NCBI GenBank assembly: GCA_029558835.1
Contig: JAKQDH010000087.1
Span: 62,001-126,000, forward strand
Source of the DNA: Planctomycetota bacterium
Lineage (GTDB): Bacteria; Planctomycetota; Phycisphaerae; UBA1845
DNA length: 64,000 bases
Reading direction: 5' to 3'
Position numbers and translations under genes: made by a program. Each line of letters begins with the position of its first letter. The first letter of the stretch is position 1. Positions 34,705-47,268 of this stretch are shown here, piece after piece. The notes below the pieces were generated by a model. It saw only the letters and a list, made by a program, of their open reading frames with translations. It ran no database searches and was not told the DNA's origin.

Positions 34705-34951
34705 GACTCACCCATTGTACAAGTCCCTACGTTCCTCCGCGCCGGTGTTCCTGGAAGCGTTCGCACGTCGGCTTCGCTAGTACTGGGGAGGGCTTGCCGT
34801 GCCGATCTTCAAGCAACCGAACTGTAGGCTCCCTCCCCTTTGGGACGATAATGCTTCGGGCCGGGCGGCCTGCCATAAGCTACCCACCCGGACCCAGGCT
34901 GCACCATCCTTGCAGTCTGGCGTTAGCACAAACACTAAGGAGGATTGCGTA

Positions 34952-36016
34952 ATGCAAGCGTGGAACAAGGTGGCGAAGGTGCTTCTGGCTGTAGTATTTG
35001 CAGTGGGGCTGGCAGTGCCCGTTCGGGCGGCTGATTTCTCGGTGGTGTCGGCGATCGGTGATGAGCTGACGGATGCCCCGGGCGACCGGGGACCGGCTTA
35101 CGTTGAGTACATTGCGGACCTGCTGGGCGTTGAGCTGCGCAACTTTGCGGTGGAGAACGCGTACACGGCCGAGATTGTCGAAGACGGGCAGGACTTGGCC
35201 GCCATCGACGCGGGCTCCACGTTCGTGTTCCTGTGGGTTGGGTATCACGACATCTGGGCCGACGTGCTCCAGTTGATCGTGGACGACGAGAGCTTCATCG
35301 ACGAAGCCGTGGCGAACTGGGCGGCGTTGGCGGACGCGCTGCAGGCGGCGGGTATCGACGTCATCACGGCCAACCTGCCGGACCTGACTCTGCTTCCGGG
35401 TGCCAACCCGGAGGGATTTGATATGCGCGACCTGTTCGAGCAGGCCACGGAGCTGTTCAACGAGCGCTTGCAGACGGCTGCCGACGAGCGCGGAATTCCC
35501 GTCGTCGACATCTACAGCCTCTCGCGACAGATTGCGGAGGACCCGGTGCTGTGCGGTACCGACATCGGCATGGCGCCCAACTACGGTGGGCCCACGGACT
35601 TCTTCTACGACCGCCTGGTGCCCGGCAAGCTCGCGCAGGGGTACTTCGCTAATGCGTTCATCGAGGTGCTGAACGAGGAGTTCGACGCCGGCCTTAACCC
35701 ACTCCTGCCCAGTGACCTCGGCGCGCTGGCGGGTATCACGGATTGCGACGACTGCCCGAATGATCCGAACAAGACGGAACCGGGCGTTTGCGGCTGCGGC
35801 ACGCCGGACACGGATACCGACGGCGACGGCATCCCCGACTGCAACGACAACTGCCCCAATACGGCCAACCCCGACCAGGCCGATGCGAACAATGACGGCG
35901 TCGGCGATGCCTGTGAGGCGGTGGTGCCGACGAAATTCTGCGGGCGCGGAGCGACAGCCGCGATGGTCCTGCTGCTTCTGAGCCTCAGCATCGTCAAGCT
36001 GGTGCGTCGCCGGTAA
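34952..36016 (+). CDS. Secreted SGNH-like protein with calcium-type repeats and C-terminal sorting tail
   Basis: The ATG at 34952 follows AAGGAGG and gives 354 residues. A Sec signal (VAKVLLAVVFAVGLAVPVRA) precedes an SGNH/GDSL-like domain. The catalytic positions look degenerate: GDELTDAPGD replaces the GDS motif and FFYDRLVPGKLAQGY replaces DxxH. After it come thrombospondin type-3-like repeats (DCDDCPNDPNKTEPGVC; DTDTDGDGIPDCNDNCPN) that bind calcium in other proteins. The C terminus has a CGRG motif, one hydrophobic helix and a KLVRRR tail, like a sorting signal. The gene is separated from the minus-strand cyclase by a 247-bp divergent intergenic region. Role unknown. Confidence 0.72.
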   Translation: MQAWNKVAKVLLAVVFAVGLAVPVRAADFSVVSAIGDELTDAPGDRGPAYVEYIADLLGVELRNFAVENAYTAEIVEDGQDLAAIDAGSTFVFLWVGYHDIWADVLQLIVDDESFIDEAVANWAALADALQAAGIDVITANLPDLTLLPGANPEGFDMRDLFEQATELFNERLQTAADERGIPVVDIYSLSRQIAEDPVLCGTDIGMAPNYGGPTDFFYDRLVPGKLAQGYFANAFIEVLNEEFDAGLNPLLPSDLGALAGITDCDDCPNDPNKTEPGVCGCGTPDTDTDGDGIPDCNDNCPNTANPDQADANNDGVGDACEAVVPTKFCGRGATAAMVLLLLSLSIVKLVRRR

Positions 36017-36055
36017 CCGCTGCGAACCGGCAAGAAACAAGACACGGCAGGAAGC

Positions 36056-36112
36056 GGGACGGGTTCGTTCTCCCACCTGGGATGACGAACCTGTCCCGTC
36101 TTTCGTTTCCTG
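36056..36112 (+). terminator. Rho-independent terminator of the SGNH-like gene
   Basis: GGGACGGGTTCGT (36056-36068) pairs with ACGAACCTGTCCC (36085-36097) at 12 of 13 positions, with one G-U allowed, and a 16-nt loop. It is followed by GTCTTTCGTTTC, a T-rich run. It lies 40 bp after the plus-strand stop codon. Confidence 0.7.
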
Positions 36113-36149
36113 ATGAGCTCCACCGTTCAGCAAATCGGCTGGCGGTACG

Positions 36150-36248
36150 GGGTGGCATGGCCAAGCGCAGCGCCGCCATGCCCCTTCCTATGCCCGACGC
36201 GACCGTTGCTGTCAGCATGCCGGCGCCTTCGGCATGGGCATGCCAGCC
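36150..36248. repeat. Interspersed palindromic repeat, copy 4
   Basis: Begins GGGTGGCATGGCCAAGC and ends with GGCATGGGCATGCCAGCC, one or two changes from the other copies. It lies about 29 bp after the stop codon of the minus-strand aspartate-semialdehyde dehydrogenase gene, between two convergent genes. Confidence 0.8.
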
Positions 36249-36276
36249 TCCCGGTTGCCGATGGGCGTGGTCCCGT

Positions 36277-37287
36277 TCAGCCCGGCTGAGTGAGCGCTTC
36301 GAGAATCTGGATGGCATTCAGGGCGGCTCCCTTGCGGAGCTGGTCGCCGCAGAGGAAGAGCTGCAATCCACGGCCATCCGGTTGACTCAAGTCCCGCCGA
36401 ATGCGCCCGACGAGCACCGCATCCCGCCCCGACGCCTCCACCGGCATCGGAAAACGACGCTGCTCGGCGTCGTCGACAACCTTCAGCCCCGCCGCACCGG
36501 CCAGCGTCTCGCGCGCCAGTTCCACGGTGATCGGGTGCTCAAACGTCAACGTCGCGGACTCACTGTGTGCGCGCAGCACCGGGACTCGAACGCAGGTGGG
36601 TGCCACGGCCAGCTCCGGCGCGTGCAGGATCTTACGCGTCTCCTCGACGAGCTTGGTCTCCTCCTGGTTGTATCCGTCGGATCCGACCGGCGAATCGTGC
36701 GAGAACAGGTTGAACGCGATGGGATGTGGGAAGACGACGGGCCGCACCGGACGCCCGGACAGGTACTCGACGGTCTGCGTGCGCAGTTCCTGCATGGCCG
36801 CCGCCCCCGCTCCACTGGCCGCCTGGTAGGTGCTGACCACCACCCGCTGTATAGGGTTGACGCGGTGCAGCGGCGCGAGCACGAGCACGAGGATGGCGGC
36901 CGAGCAGTTTGGATTGGCCACCAGCCCCCGGTGTTGTTTCAAATCAGCGGCGTTCACCTCCGGCACGACCAAGGGCACCTCCGCGTCCATGCGGAAGGCC
37001 GAGGAGTTGTCCACCACCACCGTACCCTGCGACACCGCGATCGGTGCATATTGGCGACTCACCGCGCCGCCTGCTGCGAATACCGCGAAGTCCACGCTCT
37101 GAAACGTGGCTTCGGTCAGGGGCTGGACTTCGAGGGTCCCACCGGCCACGCGTAACGTCTTACCAACGCTGCGCGCGGAGGCCACCAGGGTAATGCGCCG
37201 CGCGGGAAGCCGCCGCTCCTCCAGGAGAGCGCAGAACTCCCGCCCGACCGCTCCCGTCGCTCCCACCACCGCGAGATGTTGAATCAT
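36277..37287 (-). CDS. asd: Aspartate-semialdehyde dehydrogenase
   Basis: The 336-residue protein begins with the family signature HLAVVGATGAVGREFCALLE and has the catalytic Cys in LVANPNCSAAILVLVL. The lysine/threonine biosynthetic enzyme reduces aspartyl phosphate with NADPH to aspartate semialdehyde. Conserved SSAFRMDAEVPLVVPEVN and STYQAASGAGAAAM are visible. It is alone on the minus strand, with 616 bp of gene-free DNA separating it from the divergently transcribed ATP synthase operon. It is followed by palindromic repeat copy 4. Identity is secure. Confidence 0.96.
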   Translation of the reverse strand: MIQHLAVVGATGAVGREFCALLEERRLPARRITLVASARSVGKTLRVAGGTLEVQPLTEATFQSVDFAVFAAGGAVSRQYAPIAVSQGTVVVDNSSAFRMDAEVPLVVPEVNAADLKQHRGLVANPNCSAAILVLVLAPLHRVNPIQRVVVSTYQAASGAGAAAMQELRTQTVEYLSGRPVRPVVFPHPIAFNLFSHDSPVGSDGYNQEETKLVEETRKILHAPELAVAPTCVRVPVLRAHSESATLTFEHPITVELARETLAGAAGLKVVDDAEQRRFPMPVEASGRDAVLVGRIRRDLSQPDGRGLQLFLCGDQLRKGAALNAIQILEALTQPG

Positions 37288-37903
37288 GGGGTGCCCCTAG
37301 TGCAGTTGCAGCCCTTTGCTGCGCCCCGGGGTACATCGACCCGTCCGCAAGAATGCAAACAGTGTTGCTGTGATACGTGCAGTGTCAAGCAACGGCGCGC
37401 CGGACCCGGCCGACCCGCCGCGCCGGAGCGAACGCGCGGGGTATCGTAACAGCGTCGCAGGGTACACGGAAGGGGCGGGACTCGACGTTCGGGGCGGGCT
37501 CCTGTGCGTGTCGGGGTGTACGCCGCCTGCGCAGACTACGTCGGCGAGGCGACGCTGGGCGCCGGCCACCGCACCACTGCCAGGGGGCTGCCGAGGTGGC
37601 GGGGAGCACCATCACGCACCGCCGTGCGCGGATATGGTTGTCGAGTCGCGGCTTGGTGGGGCCCGGTCGACATCGGCATCTGCAGTGCGACCGGTCTAAA
37701 GTTGTTCGGGGCGAAACTCCGATTCGCGCTATGGTTACAGTTGCAGCGCGCCGATGCTTGAAGCGGGGGAGGGCCGTCGCTAGACTCCCTGGCCTCACAG
37801 GCGCGGGACAGAGGCATCGAGGGGTCGGAGCAACTCGGAGAGCGATCGGCGGTGGTGTGCGGTTGCACCGCGCGCCGGGCGAGGAGTGCGCAGTCCATTG
37901 TGA
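37288..37903. other. 616-bp gene-free region before the ATP synthase operon
   Basis: The region separates asd (minus strand) from the first atp gene (plus strand). Open frames here have no start context or family features and look like GC-rich shadow frames. It must contain the promoters for both directions, but I see no clear -35/-10 or -24/-12 pair. Confidence 0.5.
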
Positions 37904-38170
37904 ATGCCGGCCATGGCGGGCGAGTCACGGAAGGGTTGGCCCTGGCTGCGGTTTTCCGGGCTCGGGGTCGAGTTCGCGGCCGCCGTGCTGGGCTTCACGC
38001 TCGTGGGCTACTGGATTGACCGGCACTACGGGTGCGGCCCGTGGGGCGTGGTGATCGGCGTGGCGCTCGGGTTGATCGGCGGCATGTACAACCTGGTACG
38101 CCAGGCGCTGGTCGCCAGTCGCGAGGCCGACGAGCGCCGGAATAACGGAACGAACCAGCCCGACCCATGA
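37904..38170 (+). CDS. AtpZ/AtpI-like ATP synthase accessory subunit
   Basis: This small protein of 88 residues starts at ATG 37904 (or 37913) and has two membrane segments (LGVEFAAAVLGFTLVGYWID and WGVVIGVALGLIGGMYNLV) separated by a short HYG turn. The sequence GYWIDRHYG...G is the AtpZ/AtpQ-type pattern of small proteins at the front of atp operons. It overlaps the next gene by 4 bp (ATGA). Such proteins help c-ring assembly or ion uptake for the synthase. Confidence 0.8.
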   Translation: MPAMAGESRKGWPWLRFSGLGVEFAAAVLGFTLVGYWIDRHYGCGPWGVVIGVALGLIGGMYNLVRQALVASREADERRNNGTNQPDP

Positions 38171-38616
38171 CGGCCCGGATGGCAGGCACAGCCGGAGACT
38201 ACGCGCGGTTTGCCGCGGTGGGGATCGCCCTGACGGTCGGAATCGCGGCGGTCGGCTACCTGCCGACGGTGCGTCTGGCGGGTGCTGCCGGCGTCACGGC
38301 GATGCTGGTCGCGTGCGGCATCAGCCTGCTGGGCTCGTTGTTGGGTGCGGTGCTGGTGTCCATCGCGCGGGGCTCGAGCCAGGTCCTGCTGGCGGCAATG
38401 GTCATCCGCTTTGCGGTGGTGTTGAGCGCGGGGCTGGCCGGGGCGCTGGCGGGGCTGTGTGCGCCGGGGCCGCTGCTGATCTGGCTGGCAATCAGCTACG
38501 TGGTGCTGCTGATTTGCGATACATGGTACGCCGTCCGCACGGTGCGCGGCGTCGCCCAGAGCCAACCAAGGCAACCGGGCGCATCGGAGTCTGACGCATC
38601 AGCGAGGGAAACGTGA
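38167..38616 (+). CDS. atpI: AtpI-like ATP synthase protein I
   Basis: 149 residues with four predicted membrane helices (YARFAAVGIALTVGIAAVGY, AMLVACGISLLGSLLGAVL, LLAAMVIRFAVVLSAGLAG and LLIWLAISYVVLLICDTWY). The size, position between the AtpZ-like gene and atpB, and membrane layout match AtpI, the c-ring assembly factor; sequence conservation is weak. It overlaps the downstream gene by 4 bp (GTGA). Confidence 0.75.
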   Translation: MTARMAGTAGDYARFAAVGIALTVGIAAVGYLPTVRLAGAAGVTAMLVACGISLLGSLLGAVLVSIARGSSQVLLAAMVIRFAVVLSAGLAGALAGLCAPGPLLIWLAISYVVLLICDTWYAVRTVRGVAQSQPRQPGASESDASARET

Positions 38617-39500
38617 GCAGCGTCACAGGCCTTCTGGCGAGCACCAACCCCCTCGAGCACGTTGTGCAGCATCCGCTGTTAACGAAGAGCGCTGATCTGG
38701 GGCCGGTGCTGACTCCCAAGGGGGTGGTCACGTTGCTGAGTGACCACATCGTGATGTTGATTCTGGGCGGCATTCTGCTGATTGTGCTGATGCCGATGAT
38801 GGTGCGTCACCGCCGGGGGACGGACGAGGTCGGGCGGCTGGTGCCCAGCGGGTTCTCGAACTTCATCGAGGTGGTGTGCCAGTACTTGCGGAAGGAGGTC
38901 GCGGAGCCGGCGCTGCGGGGGCACACGGACCGTTTCATCACGTACATCTGGAGCGTGTTCTTCTTCGTGCTGATGGTGAACCTGCTGGGGCTGTTGCCGC
39001 TGGGGGCGATCACGCCGCTGCTGGCGGGCAAGCACATCGGCGGGACGGCCACGGGCAACATCTTCGTGACGGCCACGCTGGCGCTGCTGACGCTGGGCAT
39101 GGTGGTGGTGAACGGGCTGCGGATCGGCGGCAAGGCTTACCTGGCGCACTTCTGCCCGGGGCCGCTGGTGCTGGCACCGTTGCTGGTGCCGGTGGAGATC
39201 ATCGGTCTGGGGGCCAAGATTTTCGCGTTGGCGGTGCGTCTGTTCGCCAACATGATCGCCGGGCACATCCTGCTGGCAGTGCTATTGAGCTTCATTCTGA
39301 TGGCGGGGACCGCGCTGGGCACGTGGGGCGGGCTGGCGGTTGCCGTTCCGGTGGTGCTGGCGAGCGTTGCCATCTACGGGCTGGAGATTTTCGTCGCCTT
39401 CTTGCAGGCGTTCATCTTCACGTTTTTGACCACGCTGTTCATCGGCATGGCCGTCAACGTGCACCATGAGGAACACCACGAGGAGGCGCATGCGCATTGA
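38613..39500 (+). CDS. atpB: ATP synthase subunit a
   Basis: The 295-residue Fo subunit a uses a GTG start that overlaps the previous stop (GTGA). The functional arginine sits in FALAVRLFANMIAGHILLAV (the conserved RLFANM...H pattern). Further helices HIVMLILGGILLIVLMPMM and FFVLMVNLLGLLPLG match the family. It forms the proton path against the c-ring. The C terminus is His-rich (VHHEEHHEEAHAH), which is slightly unusual. Confidence 0.96.
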   Translation: MSSVTGLLASTNPLEHVVQHPLLTKSADLGPVLTPKGVVTLLSDHIVMLILGGILLIVLMPMMVRHRRGTDEVGRLVPSGFSNFIEVVCQYLRKEVAEPALRGHTDRFITYIWSVFFFVLMVNLLGLLPLGAITPLLAGKHIGGTATGNIFVTATLALLTLGMVVVNGLRIGGKAYLAHFCPGPLVLAPLLVPVEIIGLGAKIFALAVRLFANMIAGHILLAVLLSFILMAGTALGTWGGLAVAVPVVLASVAIYGLEIFVAFLQAFIFTFLTTLFIGMAVNVHHEEHHEEAHAH

Positions 39501-39838
39501 GCGGGGGCAGCGGTCAGGCGATGCCGACGTTGATCGTCCGCTCCCTCTCGGTCGCGGTTCGGACCGGCGTCGCCGGGTCGCGCACGGTGATGTGATCACG
39601 AAGGGTGCGCAGGCGCTCCGACCGGCGGGTCCGCGCCGCGGGCGCCGGTCCGCGAGGACTGGATGGTGCGGCGTAAGGGGATGATTCTCGACGTGTCACC
39701 GGGCTGACACCCGGTCTTCCCATAGACGGTTAGAGCCGCGGGTGCGGGGCTGAGGCGGGCGGAGCACCCGGCAACGGCTAACAACCCCGGTCAGCCGCTC
39801 CCGCCCGGCTGGTCGCAGCAGGAAAGGATTGACGCAAC
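39501..39838. other. 338-bp gap between atpB and atpE
   Basis: No gene is supported here. A small hairpin ACCGGG-CTGACA-CCCGGT lies at 39698-39715 and may act in transcript processing or attenuation between the subunit a and c genes. Gaps of this size inside an atp operon are longer than usual. Confidence 0.5.
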
Positions 39839-40201
39839 ATGCAACGGAATCTGTCGAAAATCGCCCTGGCACTGATCGCGCTCGGCGTGACGCTGCTGCT
39901 GGCGCAGCCGGTGCAGGCCCAGCCGGCCGCCCCCGGCGCCGCTGCCGCCCACGAGGAGCACGCTACCTTCCTGACTACGGACGGCGCGCGGAAGCTGGGT
40001 GGGGCACTGGGGGCCGGGTTGGTCCTGATCGGCGGCGGCATGGGCATCGGGCGGATCGGCGGCAGCGCCGTCGAAGCGATGGCACGGCAGCCGGAGGCGG
40101 CCGGCAATATCTCCACGGCCATGATCATCACCGCGGCCATGCTCGAAGGCGCGACCCTGTTCGGCGTCGTCGTCGGGCTGTTGGCAGTGCTGATCGCGTA
40201 G
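39839..40201 (+). CDS. atpE: ATP synthase subunit c
   Basis: The protein is 120 residues, about 40 longer than usual. The extra part is an N-terminal hydrophobic signal-like segment (KIALALIALGVTLLLAQPVQA) and an Ala/His-rich linker. The mature c subunit has the two helices: GGALGAGLVLIGGGMGIGRI with the polar loop AMARQPEA, then helix 2 with the ion-carrying Glu in AAMLEGATLFGVVVGLL. The lack of a Gln in helix 1 and of Ser/Thr next to the Glu points to protons and not sodium. ATG at 39839 is preceded by AGGAAAGGA. Confidence 0.95.
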   Translation: MQRNLSKIALALIALGVTLLLAQPVQAQPAAPGAAAAHEEHATFLTTDGARKLGGALGAGLVLIGGGMGIGRIGGSAVEAMARQPEAAGNISTAMIITAAMLEGATLFGVVVGLLAVLIA

Positions 40202-40420
40202 TGCTACGACCCTCTCGAATCCGCGGGCGCGCGGGGCGGCCGGCGCCGGGACGGGGCGTGACGAGCGAAGCCGGCCGGCGCAGCGGCGGGAGAGGTCCGT
40301 GGGCGGCTGCCCACGGCGCTGCTCACGCACGCTCGCGGAGACGCGCGGCCGTGGGAAGAACGGCGTCCGGGGGCGGGCCGGGAGGCGGGTCGGGACGCGC
40401 GTGACGAAAGCAGGCAAACC

Positions 40421-41002
40421 ATGATTGAGATCACGGCAGGCTTCAGCGCGGCGCTAGCCGGCATCGGCATGCTGGCGTCGGCCGAGCATGGCGAGGGAGC
40501 GACCAGCCCCTTTGCGGGCGACGTGGGCACGGCCATCTGGACGCTGGTCATTTTCGTGCTCGTGCTGGTCGTGCTGGGCAAGTTCGCCTGGGGACCGATC
40601 CTGCGCGGGTTGCAGAAACGCGAGGACTTCATCTTCCAGCAGTTGCAGCAGGCGAAGCAGGAGCGGGAACAGGCGGCCGTTCTGTTGGCGGACTACAGCA
40701 CGAAGCTCCAGGCGGCGCAGGCCGAGGCCAGCGCGATCGTGGCGGAAGGTCGGCGCGACGCCGAAGTGCTGCGGGCCAAACTCGAACAGCAGGGCAAGGC
40801 CAACGGCGAGGCCCTGCTGGAGCGCGCTCGCCGCGAGATCAACCTGGCGACCGACGCGGCCGTCAAGGACCTCTACACCCTCAGCGCTCGCCTGGCGACC
40901 GACGTGGCCGCCCGGGTGATCGGTAAGGAGCTTACCGCTCAGGACCACGAGCGGCTGATCGCCGAGTCGATTGAGCAGATCGGGCGGCTGAACCGCAATT
41001 GA
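40421..41002 (+). CDS. atpF: ATP synthase subunit b
   Basis: A single membrane helix (TLVIFVLVLVVLGKFAWGPI, after a short leader) is followed by a long alanine/glutamate-rich coiled coil, the standard b-subunit architecture, 193 residues in all. It forms the peripheral stalk that holds delta and alpha/beta. It lies 219 bp after atpE. The conserved FAWGPILRGLQKRE boundary matches the family. Only one b gene is present, with no b' paralogue. Confidence 0.94.
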   Translation: MIEITAGFSAALAGIGMLASAEHGEGATSPFAGDVGTAIWTLVIFVLVLVVLGKFAWGPILRGLQKREDFIFQQLQQAKQEREQAAVLLADYSTKLQAAQAEASAIVAEGRRDAEVLRAKLEQQGKANGEALLERARREINLATDAAVKDLYTLSARLATDVAARVIGKELTAQDHERLIAESIEQIGRLNRN

Positions 41003-41070
41003 CGCGGCAGCATGGTGGGACCCGCCCTGGGGCAAGAGGTCGCCGGGGTGGGCGAAGGACGAGGACACTG

Positions 41071-41679
41071 ATGGGCTCCACGAGCGACACGGAAACCGGC
41101 TTGGCGCAGGTGTACAGCGGTTCGTTGCTGGCGCTGGCGCAGGAGCGGAACCAGGCGGAGAGCGTGGCCGAGGAGTTGCACGGGCTGACCAGCCTGCTGG
41201 CCGCGAATCCGCAGTGGGGAGCGTTTCTGGTCAGCCCCACGGTGGACACGCTGGCGCGGGCTGCAGCGATCGAACGGGTTTTCCGGGGGCGGGTTTCCGA
41301 CCTGGTGGTCAACGCGCTGCAAGTGCTCAACCGCAAGGGCCGCCTGGCGATTCTGGAGCGGCTGGTCGAGGCCTACGATCTGGCGCTGGAACAGCTCAGG
41401 GGCCGGGTGCTGGCGCAAGTGCACAGCGCCGTTCCGTTGAGTGACGCGCTGCGTCGGCGTTTGCAGGAGGTCGTCACCCGCTATGCGGGGTGCGAGGCCG
41501 ACCTGGTGGAGACCGTGGTGCCGGAGCTGCTGGGCGGGCTGGTGGTGCGGGTGGGGGACCAGAAGATCGACATGAGCCTGGCCACGCAGTTGCGTCGGCT
41601 GGCGGAGAGACTGACGGTGCGGGCGTCGTTGGAGATTCACAGCAAGCGGGCGTATGTCGAGGGAGGTGCGGTGCGGTAG
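41071..41679 (+). CDS. atpH: ATP synthase subunit delta
   Basis: The ATG at 41071 follows GGACGAGGA and gives 202 residues. The sequence matches the OSCP/delta family: helical [20 protein letters not shown] and the C-terminal [33 protein letters not shown] region. The last two conserved motifs (GG..V.VGD..ID.S) are intact. It connects the stalk to the alpha subunit. The gene overlaps nothing but ends 26 bp before atpA. Confidence 0.93.
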   Translation: MGSTSDTETGLAQVYSGSLLALAQERNQAESVAEELHGLTSLLAANPQWGAFLVSPTVDTLARAAAIERVFRGRVSDLVVNALQVLNRKGRLAILERLVEAYDLALEQLRGRVLAQVHSAVPLSDALRRRLQEVVTRYAGCEADLVETVVPELLGGLVVRVGDQKIDMSLATQLRRLAERLTVRASLEIHSKRAYVEGGAVR

Positions 41680-41704
41680 ACGACAACGCCTTGAGGACAC
41701 GAGC

Positions 41705-43456
<1,752 letters not shown>

Positions 43457-43583
43457 CCAGCGTGTTGATGAAGTAGCGTCGCCCCCCCGTGGCCGACGTA
43501 GGAGACGACAAACGCACCGGTTCTCGAGGAGTCCGTCGCAGACCAGAAGTTTCTCCGCGGGCTGCTAAGCGAAAGGTCCCGTC

Positions 43584-44474
43584 ATGGCCAAGCCGCGCGC
43601 CATCGTCAAACGCCGCAAGACGGTCCGCAACATCCGTAAGATCACGCGGACCATGCAGCTCATCGCCACGGCGCGCTTCCAGGCGGCCTTCAACCGGGCC
43701 ATGGCCACCAAGCCGTACACGCGGGAGCTGGCGGCCTTGGTGCGCGCCCTGGCCCAGGCGGCCGGAGACGTCCAACACCCCCTGATGCGTACCCCGGAGA
43801 CGGTGCGCCGCTGTGACCTGCTGATCATCACCAGCAACCGCGGGCTGTGCGGCGGCTACAACACCGGCATCCTGCGCTGCGCCTTGGCCGAGCTCGAGAA
43901 GCTCGAACGGGAGCAGGTGGCGGTGGACGTCCGCATGGCGGGCAAGAAGGGCGCCGGCTACTTTCGCTTCCTGCGCCGCCCGTTGGCTGAGAGCATCACC
44001 CACGTCGGCGACCCGCCGCGCTTCGAGCAGGTGGAGCCGATCGCCAACGCCCTGATGGAGCGCTTCCAGAAGGACGAGACTCAGGCGGCCTACGTCGCCT
44101 ACATGCAGTTCATCAGCGCCGGTCAGCAACGACCGGTCGTCATGCCCCTGCTGCCGCTGGCGCAGGAGGCGGAGACCGCCGAGGCGCCGGCCGAGCCGGC
44201 AGCTACCCGGGTAACCCTGCAATACGAGTTTTCCCCCGAGCCGCGGGAGCTTCTGGACGAGCTGTTGCCGGCCACTGTCCGCACGCGCCTCTTCCAGTGC
44301 TTCACGGACGCGCTGGTCAGCGAGCACACCGCGCGCATGGTGGCCATGAAGGCCGCCACCGACGCCGCGGGCGACATGATCCGCAGCCTGACGCAACAAT
44401 ACAACCGCGCCCGGCAGACGCAGATTACCATGGAACTCCTCGACATTGTGGGGGGGGCGAACGCGCTGGCGTAA
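43584..44474 (+). CDS. atpG: ATP synthase subunit gamma
   Basis: The 296-residue rotor subunit has the N-terminal helix IVKRRKTVRNIRKITRTMQL and the C-terminal helix ending ITMELLDIVGGANAL, with the ITSNRGLCGGYNTGIL motif in the middle; all are diagnostic for gamma. It lies 127 bp after atpA. The stop TAA (44472-44474) is immediately followed, after 1 bp, by the inserted mobile element. Confidence 0.96.
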   Translation: MAKPRAIVKRRKTVRNIRKITRTMQLIATARFQAAFNRAMATKPYTRELAALVRALAQAAGDVQHPLMRTPETVRRCDLLIITSNRGLCGGYNTGILRCALAELEKLEREQVAVDVRMAGKKGAGYFRFLRRPLAESITHVGDPPRFEQVEPIANALMERFQKDETQAAYVAYMQFISAGQQRPVVMPLLPLAQEAETAEAPAEPAATRVTLQYEFSPEPRELLDELLPATVRTRLFQCFTDALVSEHTARMVAMKAATDAAGDMIRSLTQQYNRARQTQITMELLDIVGGANALA

Positions 44475-44475
44475 G

Positions 44476-46453
<1,978 letters not shown>

Positions 46454-46496
46454 CAGCACGACCCCTCTCCCGGGAAGGGCGAGGGAGTATGACCCT

Positions 46497-46513
46497 CCTC
46501 CCTTTCAGGGAGG
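46497..46513. repeat. Inverted repeat (REP-like) before atpC
   Basis: CCTCCCT-TTC-AGGGAGG, a perfect 7-bp stem in the atpD-atpC gap. It belongs to the CCCTC-rich hairpins that recur at 46631-46650, 51903-51926 and 52032-52054. Confidence 0.6.
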
Positions 46514-46630
46514 GGTTTGGGGAGGGTTGGACATGCGGTGGCCACCCGCCTGGGGATGCTGAGTTGCCCTCGGCGAAGCAACAACAGCGTGTGCCCGGCG
46601 GCTTTCGCGGCCTGCCCCCCTCACCCCGCA

Positions 46631-46650
46631 CTCTCCCCCCAGGGGGAGAG
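46631..46650. repeat. Inverted repeat (REP-like) next to the atpC start
   Basis: CTCTCCCCC-CA-GGGGGAGAG, a 9-bp stem directly before the atpC ribosome binding site. It could weaken or time translation of the epsilon subunit. Confidence 0.6.
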
Positions 46651-46670
46651 GGGCAAGAGAAGAGTGCGAG

Positions 46671-47084
46671 ATGGTTATGCCCAAGATCGAGACCTTCGAG
46701 TGTAACGTGATCACGCCGGAGCGGACCGTGCTGCAATGCCAAGCGCGTTTCGTCGCCTTCCCCGCCCACGACGGGGAGATGGGCATCCTGCCCAACCGCG
46801 CGCCGCTGGTGTGCCGGCTGGGCGTCGGCCTGCTGCGCATCGACGCCGAGACGGAGAAGCACGTGCTGTTGATCGAAGGCGGCTTCGCGCAAATGGCCCG
46901 CAACCGCCTGACGATTCTGGCCGAGCAGGCGAGTCGCGCGGGCGACATCGACGCGGGCGAGGCCGCGCGGGCCTTGGCCGACGCCCGGCAGATGCAGGCC
47001 ACCGATGACGCCTCCACCCAACTCAAGGCGAGAGCCATCCAGCGCGCCCGCGCCCGCCAGCGCTTCGCCGCCCACGCGACGTGA
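46671..47084 (+). CDS. atpC: ATP synthase subunit epsilon
   Basis: The 137-residue protein (ATG 46671; an ATG two codons on is also possible) has the beta-sandwich epsilon domain, with FVAFPAHDGEMGILPNRAPLV matching the family, and a helical C terminus rich in Ala/Arg. It ends the atp operon, 217 bp after atpD. Two CCCTC/GGGAG hairpins lie in the gap. Confidence 0.94.
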   Translation: MVMPKIETFECNVITPERTVLQCQARFVAFPAHDGEMGILPNRAPLVCRLGVGLLRIDAETEKHVLLIEGGFAQMARNRLTILAEQASRAGDIDAGEAARALADARQMQATDDASTQLKARAIQRARARQRFAAHAT

Positions 47085-47132
47085 TCGCGGCCGGGCCGTT
47101 CCCACCAGGGGCGCCACTCCGCCGCCAGGGGA

Positions 47133-47195
47133 CAGACGCCTGCACGAAGCGTCTGCGTAGGGGAGGCTCCGCCGCGTGCCTCAGCCGCCCTGAGG
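47133..47195 (+). terminator. Hairpins after the atp operon (possible terminator)
   Basis: Two perfect hairpins follow the atpC stop: CAGACGC-N9-GCGTCTG at 47133-47155 and CCTCAG-N5-CTGAGG at 47179-47195. There is no T run, so rho-independent termination is uncertain. They separate the operon from the convergent histidine kinase gene. Confidence 0.45.
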
Positions 47196-47268
47196 CCCGT
47201 AAGATGGGGCCTTCTCATTCACCTGAACCAACGTCAACGCCGTCCCGGTTCGGGTACGAAAGGCGGCG

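Noticed and set aside
37316-37761. Short plus-strand frames before the atp operon
   Set aside because: No ribosome binding site, no family pattern and an Arg/Pro/Ala bias typical of noncoding GC-rich DNA.
39698-39715. Small hairpin between atpB and atpE considered as a terminator
   Set aside because: Only a 6-bp stem without a T run, inside an operon; not enough to call termination.
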